From Billgrantia kenyensis (GTDB taxonomy: Bacteria > Pseudomonadota > Gammaproteobacteria > Pseudomonadales > Halomonadaceae), in assembly GCF_013697085.1 (NCBI RefSeq), contig NZ_JACEFT010000010.1, positions 1-64,000 of the forward strand: a DNA stretch of 64,000 nt, read 5' to 3'. Both the position numbers and the translations under genes were made by a program. Below, one piece after another: positions 35,815 to 46,566 of the stretch (positions within the stretch are counted from its first letter, which is position 1; each line of letters starts with the position of its first letter). The notes below the pieces were generated by a model. That model was given only the letters and a program-made list of their open reading frames with translations. It was not told the DNA's origin and did not search any database.

Positions 35815-36869
35815 GCCGCAGCCTCGCGGGCATCGAGGCCGTCCAGCAGCTGACGCCATTCACGGCGTTCTCCCTGGCCCTCGCGGCGCTCGGCGTAGAT
35901 CTGCAGCACCAGCCCGCCCTGGGCATCGAAGGCCTCCAGGCTGGTAACGCCGCCATCGCGATTGGGCTTGTGCACCTGCCACGCGCGGGCGATGTTGGCG
36001 TCGTCCAGATGCAGGGTGAAATCCTTGCCGAACAGGTTGAGCCAGCCGCGCATGCGCTGTGGCGCCGGAACCTTGCCGGTGCGGATCTGGACGCAGCCGG
36101 GGCTTGCCACGAACAGCATCAGCGGCAGTTCGCCGCGGGCGGCCTCGCGCAGCGCCGTTTCGCAGGCGCCCAGGTGCAGCGCCCGGGTGAAACGGCCCTC
36201 CATCAGAGCGTTGGCCTCGTGGCGACGCAGCTGGTGACGGTTCAGCAGGCCGAAGAACTGATGCACATCGCTCAACTGCGCCCACTCCTCGTCCAGAGTG
36301 GGCACCGTTGGCAGGGCGCGTGGCAGCGGCTCGGCGGCCTGGGTAAAAGCGGGCTCCTGCGTGCTGGCTAGTGCTCGCAGATCCTGCCAGGTCTTGGGGG
36401 GCTCCGCTGCCAGCGAGAACAGCTTGTGCAGGGCGATGCCGTGTCGGTCGAAGATCTGCACGCTCAGGCGCTGGACGGTGCCGCCCTCCTTGCCGGGCAT
36501 GCGGTCGCGGATCAGGCAGGTCCAATGCCACTGGGTCAGGTGCAGGCGCAGGTCCAGCCTGCCCGGGTCGAGCAGCAGGCCGGCCTGCTCCGAGCCGCGC
36601 AGGGTCGGGTAGCATCCCTGTTGTTCGAGCACCGCGTGGCGTGAGCGGGTCAGCGCCTTGACCTCGCCCAACCGGTGAAAACGCGAGGCCAGCGCATGGG
36701 GCGACAGCGGCAGGGTGAACACGTCGCGGCCGAGGCGGGCGGCCTGAAGTTCACCTTCGCTGATGCTCAGACGCCGGGCGATGTCCAGCGCCGGCAGGTG
36801 AGGGGTGGCCTCGCGGGCGGCGTCGAGGGCGTCGAGGATGGCTTGGCGGGTTTGGGTCGAAGCGTTCAT
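35811..36869 (-). CDS. hmuS: Haemin-degrading / haem-handling factor HmuS
   Basis: The 352-residue cytoplasmic protein is a tandem-repeat HemS/HmuS-family member, which binds haem and in some species degrades it. Family marks are SRHAVLEQQGCYPTL, LTQWHWTCLIRD, FFDRHGIALHKLF-like IFDRHGIALHKLF, WAQLSDVHQFFGLL and VASPGCVQIRTGKV with FTLHLDDANI. The ATG at 36869 has AAGGAG six bases upstream. It lies between the receptor and hmuT. Confidence 0.92.
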   Translation of the reverse strand: MNASTQTRQAILDALDAAREATPHLPALDIARRLSISEGELQAARLGRDVFTLPLSPHALASRFHRLGEVKALTRSRHAVLEQQGCYPTLRGSEQAGLLLDPGRLDLRLHLTQWHWTCLIRDRMPGKEGGTVQRLSVQIFDRHGIALHKLFSLAAEPPKTWQDLRALASTQEPAFTQAAEPLPRALPTVPTLDEEWAQLSDVHQFFGLLNRHQLRRHEANALMEGRFTRALHLGACETALREAARGELPLMLFVASPGCVQIRTGKVPAPQRMRGWLNLFGKDFTLHLDDANIARAWQVHKPNRDGGVTSLEAFDAQGGLVLQIYAERREGQGERREWRQLLDGLDAREAAA

Positions 36870-36883
36870 GTATCTCTCCTTGG

Positions 36884-38875
36884 TCACCATTGAAGGCTGA
36901 TATTGCCGAGCAGGCTGCGACCGTCGCCGAGGTTGCCGTCGGGGCGGTACCACTCCTTGTCGGCAACGTTGCGGAGCTTGAGCGAGGCGGAAAGCAGCGG
37001 CGAGAACTGCCAGGCGAGCTGCACGTCGTGCAGGCCGTAGCCGGGCAGCGCTGCGTCCTCGCCCTGCTTGTCGAAGGAGCGGGCGAAGCGACCGCGCCAG
37101 CCCAGGGTCAGGTCGGGGCCGACCAGGTGGTAATCGAGGCCGGTAAGCGCTTCCAGCGGTGTCAGGCTGCCCAGCGGCTCGCCGCTGTCGCGGTCGTGAC
37201 CGCTCACTTCGGCCAGGCCGAGGAAAGCCGTGACGGGAGTGTCCGCAGGCGACCAGTCGAGGCGGGCGTCATAGCCCCATAGCCGGGCGCGGTTGACGTT
37301 GGTGGCCCGGGTGGTGCCGGCGAAGATGTCGACCTCGGTGTCGATGAAGTCCTCGGCGCGGGTATCGAAGTAGCTGGCACGCAGGCCCCAGTCGCCGAAG
37401 CGCCAGGCCAGGCCGCTTTCCCAGCTCTTGCTGGTTTCCGGGCGCAGGTCGGGGTTGGGTACCCAGAAGTTGTCGGGCACACAGACGAAGGGGCCCATGC
37501 AGAAGCCGCCGAAGTGGCGCTCGTCGGCGTAGAGCTCGGAGAGGGTGGGGGCGCGGAAGGCCTCGGCATAGCCGCTGTAGAGCATCAGATCGCCGCTGGG
37601 GCGCCAGGCCAGACGGAGGCGCGGCGAGACCCGGCTGCGGTCGCTCTCGCGGCCCTGGCTGTCCTCGGCGGAGTAGCCGTCGTGGCGGGCGCCGAGGCCG
37701 AGGTCGAACTCGCCGACACCGCCCTGGTCGAGATAGCGGCCCACCGTCAGGGTGTCGTCGAGGTAGAGGGCAACGCTGTCGATGTCCGCCTCGGGGAAGC
37801 CCGAGGCCGTGCCGCCTGGGCGCTGGGTGGCTCGGCTCGCCTCGGCGCCGAAGGCCAGCGTCTGCGACAGCCAGCCGTGATCCAGGCGATGGTAGCCGTC
37901 GCTCTGCACGCCCAGGCGCTCTAGCGTACGTTCTGCGCCGGGTTCCTCGATGTTCTGACGGCTCAGGGTCAGGCGAGTGTCGATCTGGGTGACTGGTGCC
38001 GGCGACCAGCGGTGACCCAACTGCAGGTTGTCGCTCGTGGTGTCGCGGTTGCGCAGCTCGCCTTCGATCACTAGCTGCTGGGGGTTGGACGGCTGGGTGG
38101 CGTCTTCGGCGTAGTGCTGCCAGCTGGCGAACAGGCGGTGATCGCCGTCGAGCTGCCAGCCGCCCTTGGCCAGCAGGCTGTCGAGGCTGGCATCTTCCGG
38201 CGTGGTCTGGCCCCCGGCGCGGCGGATGTCGCCGGACTCGCTGCGGCCCAGGGCGAGTAGGCCGTCGAGGCTGCCGCCGTCGGCCAGGTCGCGTTTGCCG
38301 AACAGGCTCAGCGTGGCGCCGAGCTCGTTGTTGGCAGTGGCGCCGCGCAGCGAAAGCCGGGCGCCGCTGCTTTCACCCGAACGCAGCAGATCCTCGGCGT
38401 CCACCGTCTCGAAGCTGACCACTCCGCCCATGGCGTTGCTGCCGTAGAGGCTCGACAGGGCGCCGCGGGCCACCTGCACCTCACGCAGCAGCGTGGGGTC
38501 GAGGAAGAAGTTGCCGAGATGGCCGGTGTCGATGTCCTGGCGCACGCCGTCGAGGCGTACCAGCACGCCGTTCCTGCCGAAGCCACGCAGGCTCAGGGTC
38601 TGGCCGTTGCGTCGCCCCTGGCCGGCCACGTGCAGTCCGGGCTGGTCGGCGAGGATGTCCTCGACCCGCGAGGCGGTGGCGAGCGTTGGGTCGTGGCGAT
38701 CGATCGTGTCGACGATCAACGGGGCGAAGAAGGTGTCCGCCGGGGTACGCGTCCCGGTCACCACCAGCGGTGCCAGCTCGGGCAGTGTGGCAGCGTCGGG
38801 AGGCGTCTGGGCCAGGGTGATAGGTGACAGTACCAGCAGCGCCAGTGCGCCGCTGCAGCTCGATGCTCGCTTCAT
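36884..38875 (-). CDS. hmuR: TonB-dependent haem receptor
   Basis: The 663-residue outer-membrane protein has a signal peptide (MKRASSCSGALALLVLSPIT) and a plug domain with LVVTGTRTPADTFF as TonB-box-like region. RGFGRNGVLVRLDGVRQDID and RGALSSLYGSNAMGGVVSFE follow. The barrel ends SLLGNISLQW with a C-terminal aromatic residue. The NPDLRPETSKSWESGLAWRF segment is typical of haem/haemoglobin receptors. Only 14 bases separate it from hmuS. Confidence 0.92.
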   Translation of the reverse strand: MKRASSCSGALALLVLSPITLAQTPPDAATLPELAPLVVTGTRTPADTFFAPLIVDTIDRHDPTLATASRVEDILADQPGLHVAGQGRRNGQTLSLRGFGRNGVLVRLDGVRQDIDTGHLGNFFLDPTLLREVQVARGALSSLYGSNAMGGVVSFETVDAEDLLRSGESSGARLSLRGATANNELGATLSLFGKRDLADGGSLDGLLALGRSESGDIRRAGGQTTPEDASLDSLLAKGGWQLDGDHRLFASWQHYAEDATQPSNPQQLVIEGELRNRDTTSDNLQLGHRWSPAPVTQIDTRLTLSRQNIEEPGAERTLERLGVQSDGYHRLDHGWLSQTLAFGAEASRATQRPGGTASGFPEADIDSVALYLDDTLTVGRYLDQGGVGEFDLGLGARHDGYSAEDSQGRESDRSRVSPRLRLAWRPSGDLMLYSGYAEAFRAPTLSELYADERHFGGFCMGPFVCVPDNFWVPNPDLRPETSKSWESGLAWRFGDWGLRASYFDTRAEDFIDTEVDIFAGTTRATNVNRARLWGYDARLDWSPADTPVTAFLGLAEVSGHDRDSGEPLGSLTPLEALTGLDYHLVGPDLTLGWRGRFARSFDKQGEDAALPGYGLHDVQLAWQFSPLLSASLKLRNVADKEWYRPDGNLGDGRSLLGNISLQW

Positions 38876-38981
38876 GTTCCTGAAGTTCCCTTGTCGTATC
38901 AGGCGATGAGCGGCTGGCTGGGTGGCGAAGGCTACCTGGCTGGCGTTCTTTTCGTCGGAGTTATGGGTTCGGTCGTCGGCG

Positions 38982-39173
38982 TTATGAGGTCAGTATCAGT
39001 TTTCCATTTCGCGTCTCGCGCAGTTGGTAACGCTTGCCGCGATGCTCGATGATCAATTGGCCCCGCTCGTCGAGCAGCCTGCTGCTTTCGATTACGCTCG
39101 GTCTGCCCGCTGAATTGAACCCTTCGGTGGTCTGCGCGCGGGCCTTTGTCGGGTCGGGGGAGGTTGCGCACAT
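38982..39173 (-). CDS. hemP: Haemin uptake protein HemP
   Basis: The 63-residue protein has the HemP hallmark at its C-terminus: LIIEHRGKRYQLRETRNGKL followed by ILTS. In several proteobacteria HemP/HmuP is needed for full expression of the haem receptor gene, and it sits just upstream of the receptor here too. The N-terminal third is low in conservation. The ribosome-binding site is weak. Confidence 0.85.
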   Translation of the reverse strand: MCATSPDPTKARAQTTEGFNSAGRPSVIESSRLLDERGQLIIEHRGKRYQLRETRNGKLILTS

Positions 39174-39197
39174 GGTATCGGCCTGAATGGGTTATTG

Positions 39198-39221
39198 TGT
39201 CAAACGCGAATAATTATTGTT
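39198..39221 (-). promoter_or_regulatory. Possible Fur-regulated promoter of the haem operon
   Basis: An A+T-rich palindrome AATAATTATT (39209-39218) lies next to a minus-strand TTGACA (39203-39198), about 25-45 bases ahead of hemP. This fits a Fur-controlled promoter for an iron-responsive operon. The match to the 19-base Fur consensus is poor, so the regulator is inference. Confidence 0.32.
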
Positions 39222-39343
39222 TTTGTCGTGGCTGGCGTCAAGTCCCGGCATCAGTAACGGCATCAAGAGCTGGGGCGACGCATGAACCTGAAACGGGTAG
39301 GCTTGGTCCAAATTCGAGACACTGAAACGAGACCGCAAACGCC

Positions 39344-40018
39344 ATGATCGTGCTGCTGATCGCCTTTCTGCTGGCCATCTTCGTGCTGCCTAACATGTGG
39401 GCCAAGTGGGTGCTCGCCCGCCATTCCAAGGGGCGTGACGACTATCCCGGCACCGGCGCCGAGCTGGCCGACCACCTGCTGAGGCGACTGGGTATCGAGG
39501 GGGTCAAGGTGGAGATGACCGAGCACGGCGACCACTACGACCCCGAGGCTCGAAGGGTGCGACTCTCCCCCGAGCACTACGAGGGTCGCTCGCTCACCGC
39601 GGTGACAGTGGCTGCCCATGAGGTGGGCCACGCCATCCAGCACCATGAAGGTTATGCGCCGCTGACTGCCCGGGCGCGCATGGTGGGTGTGGCCCAGCGT
39701 GCCGAGAAGCTGGGCGCGCTGCTGATGATGGCCGCTCCGTTCCTGTTCATCCTGACCCGCCTGCCTGGGGGGATGGCCATGGTGATCGCCATGGCGGTGA
39801 TCAGCTTCGGCACTGCGGCGCTGGTACATCTGGTCACGCTGCCGGTGGAGTTCGATGCCAGCTTCAATCGGGCACTGCCGCTGCTGCGGGAGTACGTCCC
39901 CCCCTACGACATGCCTGGCGCACGCCATGTGCTGACCGCCTGCGCCTTCACCTACGTGGCCGCCTCGCTGGCCAGTATTCTCAATCTGGGGCGCTGGCTG
40001 GTCATCCTGAGACGCTAA
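39344..40018 (+). CDS. Zinc metallopeptidase, YugP family
   Basis: The 224-residue integral membrane protein has an N-terminal helix, a zinc site HEVGHAIQHHEGY (HExxH), and two further helical segments. The glutamate region is LPVEFDASFNRAL. This is the family annotated as neutral zinc metallopeptidase / YugP; targets are unknown. It ends 12 bases before the convergent cmoB. Confidence 0.88.
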   Translation: MIVLLIAFLLAIFVLPNMWAKWVLARHSKGRDDYPGTGAELADHLLRRLGIEGVKVEMTEHGDHYDPEARRVRLSPEHYEGRSLTAVTVAAHEVGHAIQHHEGYAPLTARARMVGVAQRAEKLGALLMMAAPFLFILTRLPGGMAMVIAMAVISFGTAALVHLVTLPVEFDASFNRALPLLREYVPPYDMPGARHVLTACAFTYVAASLASILNLGRWLVILRR

Positions 40019-40030
40019 ACCGCGGTACTG

Positions 40031-41020
40031 CTAGAGTCGGTTGGCCAGGATGACCGCCCGGCGCGGCGCGGGGTAGCCCTCGCGGGTTAGGGTGGGGTCG
40101 GCCGGGTCGAGGAAGTCGGCCAGCGACTGGAAGGTCATCCACTCGGTGGAGCGCTGCTCCTCCAGGGACGTGAACGCTTCGTCCACCACCCGCACGTTGA
40201 CGAAGCCGCAGCGCTCGAGCCACTGGCACAGCGCTCGGGACGAGGGCAGGAAGTAGACATTGGGCATGGCGGCGTAACGCTCGCCGGGCAGCAGCACCGT
40301 GGTGGCGTCGCCTTCCACCACCAGCGTCTCCAGCACCAGCTCGCCGCCGGGGCGCAGGGTCTCCTTGAGCTGCAGCAGATGCTCCAGCGGGGAGGGGCGG
40401 TGGTAGAGCACGCCCATGGAGAACACCGTGTCGAAGAACTCGAGCCTCTCCGGTACGTCCTCGATGCCCACCGGCAGGAAATGAGTGCGCTCGCCGTCGG
40501 CATTGCCGATGAAGTGACGCAGCGCCTGGAACTGGAAATAGAAGCGCGGCGAGGGGTCGATCACCAGCACGAAGGCGGCCCCGGCGCCGGCCATGCGCCA
40601 GGCGTGGTAGCCGCTGCCGCCGCCCACGTCGAGCACCCGCCTGCCGCTCAGTGGGGCCAGGTGGGGGGCGACCCGCTGCCACTTCCAATCGGAGCGCCAC
40701 TCGGTGTCGATGTGAATATTGGCGAGCCGGTAGGGGCCCTTGCGCCACGGCATCAGCTTGCGCAGCAGGTTCTCGCACTGGCGCCGCCGGCTCTCGTCTA
40801 GGGGGCAATCCACCGTTACGGTATCGACGTCCAACTGGACGTCGCGGGCCTCGGGCAGCTCGGGCAGCTTGGCTACCGCTTTCTCCCAGGCGGGAAGGTC
40901 TCCGAAGCGCTTGCGGTCGAGGCCGCGGGCCAACTGCTCCGGCAGGCGAGCCAGCCAGGTATCCAGCCCCTGGTCGATAAAGGCGTAATAGAGCGCGCGG
41001 TGTTCGGCAGGGATCGCCAC
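40031..41020 (-). CDS. cmoB: tRNA U34 carboxymethyltransferase
   Basis: CmoB transfers the carboxymethyl group of carboxy-SAM to 5-hydroxyuridine 34, making cmo5U. The 329-residue protein has MPWRKGPYRLANIHIDTEWR, the SAM-like loop RVLDVGGGSGYHAWRM, and FSMGVLYHRPSPLEHLLQLK. It starts with GTG one base after the cmoA stop, so the two are coupled. Confidence 0.96.
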   Translation of the reverse strand: MAIPAEHRALYYAFIDQGLDTWLARLPEQLARGLDRKRFGDLPAWEKAVAKLPELPEARDVQLDVDTVTVDCPLDESRRRQCENLLRKLMPWRKGPYRLANIHIDTEWRSDWKWQRVAPHLAPLSGRRVLDVGGGSGYHAWRMAGAGAAFVLVIDPSPRFYFQFQALRHFIGNADGERTHFLPVGIEDVPERLEFFDTVFSMGVLYHRPSPLEHLLQLKETLRPGGELVLETLVVEGDATTVLLPGERYAAMPNVYFLPSSRALCQWLERCGFVNVRVVDEAFTSLEEQRSTEWMTFQSLADFLDPADPTLTREGYPAPRRAVILANRL

Positions 41021-41021
41021 C

Positions 41022-41765
41022 TCAGGCCTCCTTGAATGCGATCAGCGAGGCGAAGTTGAGGTACTGGAACCAGGTCAGCGAGCGCGGGAAACCGGCCCGC
41101 GCCAGGCGTGCATGGTGGGCTTCCAGGGTATCCGGCACCAGCACGTTCTCCAGCGCCGTGCGCTTCTGGCTGATCTCCAGCTCGCTGTAGCCGTTGGCGC
41201 GCTTGAAGTCGTGGTAGCGCTCTACCCGCCAGGCATTGTCGCGTTCGTCGGGGTCTATCACTTTCTCCGAGAGTACCAGTACACCGCCCGGTTCGAGGGC
41301 GTTGTACAGGCGCGCCAGCAGCGTCTCGCGGTCCTCGGGGGGCAGGAACTGCAGGGTGAAGTTGAGGATCACCATGCCGCAGGGCTGGTAGTCGAGGGTG
41401 CGGATATCGCCCTCGATCACCTCGACGGCATGCTCGGGGCACTCTGCCGACAGCGTCTCACGGGCGCGAGCCACCATGGCCGGCGAGAGGTCCACCGCGG
41501 TGAGGCGAAAGGCCTCTGGCGGCAGTTGGCCGGCCAGGGCCAGGCTGGCGGCGCCCAGCGAGCAACCCAGATCATAGACATGGGCGCCATGCCGCAGGTG
41601 ACGGCCGGCAATCAGCCCCAGCATGCCGAGGATCTGGCCGTAGCCGGGCACCGAACGACGAATCATGTCGGGAAAGCAGGCCACCACTTGCTCGTCGAAA
41701 GAGAAGCGCGCAAGCCGGTCGAGGGGTGTAGAGAAGATCGCGTCGCGATAAGATGCGTCACTCAT
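41022..41765 (-). CDS. cmoA: Carboxy-S-adenosyl-L-methionine synthase
   Basis: CmoA converts SAM and prephenate to carboxy-SAM for CmoB. The 247-residue protein has [33 protein letters not shown], the SAM loop [15 protein letters not shown], and [20 protein letters not shown]. These are direct family marks. It is the first gene of the cmoAB pair and is divergent from pgi. Confidence 0.96.
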   Translation of the reverse strand: MSDASYRDAIFSTPLDRLARFSFDEQVVACFPDMIRRSVPGYGQILGMLGLIAGRHLRHGAHVYDLGCSLGAASLALAGQLPPEAFRLTAVDLSPAMVARARETLSAECPEHAVEVIEGDIRTLDYQPCGMVILNFTLQFLPPEDRETLLARLYNALEPGGVLVLSEKVIDPDERDNAWRVERYHDFKRANGYSELEISQKRTALENVLVPDTLEAHHARLARAGFPRSLTWFQYLNFASLIAFKEA

Positions 41766-42004
41766 GATCAGGCCGGTGATGTTGAACAGGCCGGTATTCT
41801 ACGCTTGCTGTCGGCCGGCTGCACGGATAGCGCCGAATCGGCTGCAAGTTGTCGCGGAGCGGATTCGAGCGGAGCGTGGCGACACGCTCGCGCTATGGAT
41901 TTACAGGCGGATACAAGGCTAGCCTGTGTTAAGTGGGTTTGCCCGATATTGGATGGAAACCGTCGACGACACGGTTGCTCTCGCAAGAGTCAAGGAGGAT
42001 TTCG

Positions 42005-43684
42005 ATGAACCAAGCACCCATTGATCAGACCGATGCCTGGCAGCGGTTGCAGGAACATGCCAGGGAGCTGCGCGGCACCCACCTGCGCCAGCTGTTTGCC
42101 GACCCGAAGCGAGGCACGGCTTTCACGCGCCGCGCGGCGGGGCTGACCCTCGACTTGTCCAAGCAGCGCTGGAACGATGCGACGCTTGCGCTGCTGCTGG
42201 AGCTGGCCCGCGATGCCGGTGTCCCGCAGGGTATCAAGGCGCTGCTCGAAGGCGAGCACGTCAATATCAGCGAAGATCGCCCGGCGCTTCACAGTGCGCT
42301 GCGCCTTCCCGCCGACGCCTCGCTCATCGTCGATGGCGAGGATGTGGTGCCTGGGGTGCACGCCACTCTGGATCGCATGGAGACCATGGTCGAACGCCTT
42401 CACGCCCGGCAGTGGCGCGGTGCTACTGGCCGGCCGATCCATGACGTCGTCAACCTGGGTGTCGGCGGTTCCGACCTCGGTCCGTTGATGGTGACCCATG
42501 CCCTGGCCGATCACCGGCCGGCCGATGCTCACCATGTGGAGGTTCACTTTGCCTCGACCATGGATGGCTCGCAGCTTGTCGACTACCTCAAGCGCTTCAA
42601 TCCCGAGACCACGCTGTTCGTCATCTCGTCGAAGTCCTTTACTACCATCGACACCCTGTCGAACGCACTCACCGCCCGCGATTGGCTGATGGCTCGCCTG
42701 GTCGAGGACGGCATTCAGGGAGTGGATGAGAAGATGGTGATGCGCCAGCACTTCATCGGTGTCTCGGCCAAGCCCGAGAAGATGAGCGAGTGGGGCATCG
42801 CCGAAGCCAATCAGCTGCTGTTCTGGGAGTGGGTCGGCGGTCGCTACTCGCTGTGGGGCGCCATCGGGCTGCCCATCGCGCTGGTCATCGGGATGCAGGG
42901 ATTTCGCGAACTGCTCGCCGGCGCCCACGCCATGGACGAGCATTTTGCCCAGGCGCCGCTCGAAGACAACCTGCCGGTGATGCTGGCCCTGGCCGGTATC
43001 TGGAACGTCAACTTCCTCGACATCCGTGCCCACTCGATCCTGCCTTACGATGGACGCCTGGAGCACTTCGCGGCCTACCTCGAACAGCTCGAGATGGAGT
43101 CCAACGGCAAGTCGGCGACCCACGACGGCGATCTGGTGAACTACTCCACCTGCCCGGTGCTGTGGGGGCAGCTCGGGCCCAACGCCCAGCATGCCTTCTA
43201 CCAGCTGCTGCATCAGGGCACCCAGCCGGTGGTGTGCGACTTCATCGCGCCGCTCAAGCGCTACGACAATGTCGAGGACGTGGCTACCCGTAACCACCTC
43301 AAGGCCCAGCATCGCCTGACCCTGGCCAACTGCTTCGCCCAGTCGCGGCTGCTGATGCTGGGGGACGACGCCATCGACGAGCCGGGAGAGCGGCCGGGCC
43401 ACAAGCGCTACCGTGGCAACCAGCCATCCACCACGCTGCTGCTCGATCGCCTGACGCCTGCCACCCTCGGCGCGCTGATTGCGCTCTACGAGCACAAGGT
43501 GTTCGTCCAGGCCACCATCTGGGCTATCAACCCCTTCGACCAGTGGGGCGTGGAGCTGGGCAAGCAGATTGCCGGTGAAACCGAGCGCATCCTGGCCGAT
43601 CACCGGGGGCATGAAGGCATGGACGCCTCCACTCGGGGGCTGATCGAGGCGGCATGGCAGGCCGAGCGGGAGAACGAACGTTGA
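42005..43684 (+). CDS. pgi: Glucose-6-phosphate isomerase
   Basis: Pgi interconverts glucose 6-phosphate and fructose 6-phosphate. The 559-residue protein carries both PGI signatures: FVISSKSFTTIDTLSNA with upstream GVGGSDLGPLM, and the C-terminal region FVQATIWAINPFDQWGVELG. The catalytic glutamate region LEMESNGKS is also present. AAGGAGGA lies ahead of the ATG. It precedes yqiA and parE on the same strand. Confidence 0.97.
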   Translation: MNQAPIDQTDAWQRLQEHARELRGTHLRQLFADPKRGTAFTRRAAGLTLDLSKQRWNDATLALLLELARDAGVPQGIKALLEGEHVNISEDRPALHSALRLPADASLIVDGEDVVPGVHATLDRMETMVERLHARQWRGATGRPIHDVVNLGVGGSDLGPLMVTHALADHRPADAHHVEVHFASTMDGSQLVDYLKRFNPETTLFVISSKSFTTIDTLSNALTARDWLMARLVEDGIQGVDEKMVMRQHFIGVSAKPEKMSEWGIAEANQLLFWEWVGGRYSLWGAIGLPIALVIGMQGFRELLAGAHAMDEHFAQAPLEDNLPVMLALAGIWNVNFLDIRAHSILPYDGRLEHFAAYLEQLEMESNGKSATHDGDLVNYSTCPVLWGQLGPNAQHAFYQLLHQGTQPVVCDFIAPLKRYDNVEDVATRNHLKAQHRLTLANCFAQSRLLMLGDDAIDEPGERPGHKRYRGNQPSTTLLLDRLTPATLGALIALYEHKVFVQATIWAINPFDQWGVELGKQIAGETERILADHRGHEGMDASTRGLIEAAWQAERENER

Positions 43685-43739
43685 AGTGGCGCACAGCTAA
43701 TGATGCTTTCCGGCTGGTAATGCATACAGTGACTTGGGT

Positions 43740-46338
<2,599 letters not shown>

Positions 46339-46360
46339 ATGAGTGAGCCTTTCTGCGCTC

Positions 46361-46448
46361 GGCCAGGCGGTGTTAGCCACTGCGCGCCAAATGCTCATTT
46401 ACAAGATGTAAACTCCGCTTTGTCGCGCAGCGGCTGCCTACCCTGGCC
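46361..46448. repeat. Nested-hairpin intergenic repeat, copy 1 (TTTAC/GTAAA type)
   Basis: An outer stem GGCCAGG/CCTGGCC (46361-46367, 46442-46448) encloses a stem CTGCGCG/CGCGCAG (46380-46386, 46424-46430). That in turn encloses a small hairpin TTTAC-AAGAT-GTAAA (46398-46412). The stretch TGCTCATTTA...TAAACTCCGC is shared with 56578-56664, while the stem sequences differ but still pair. It lies between parE and parC. Confidence 0.7.
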
Positions 46449-46566
46449 TTCGCTCGAAGCGGCTCCGCAGTGTATGGGGAAGACGGAGTAGGGCTAATCG
46501 GCGCCTGCCGCCGGGATAGCCGCGGCCGGAACGAGAGACATTGAACCCTGACCAAGGGCATATCGT

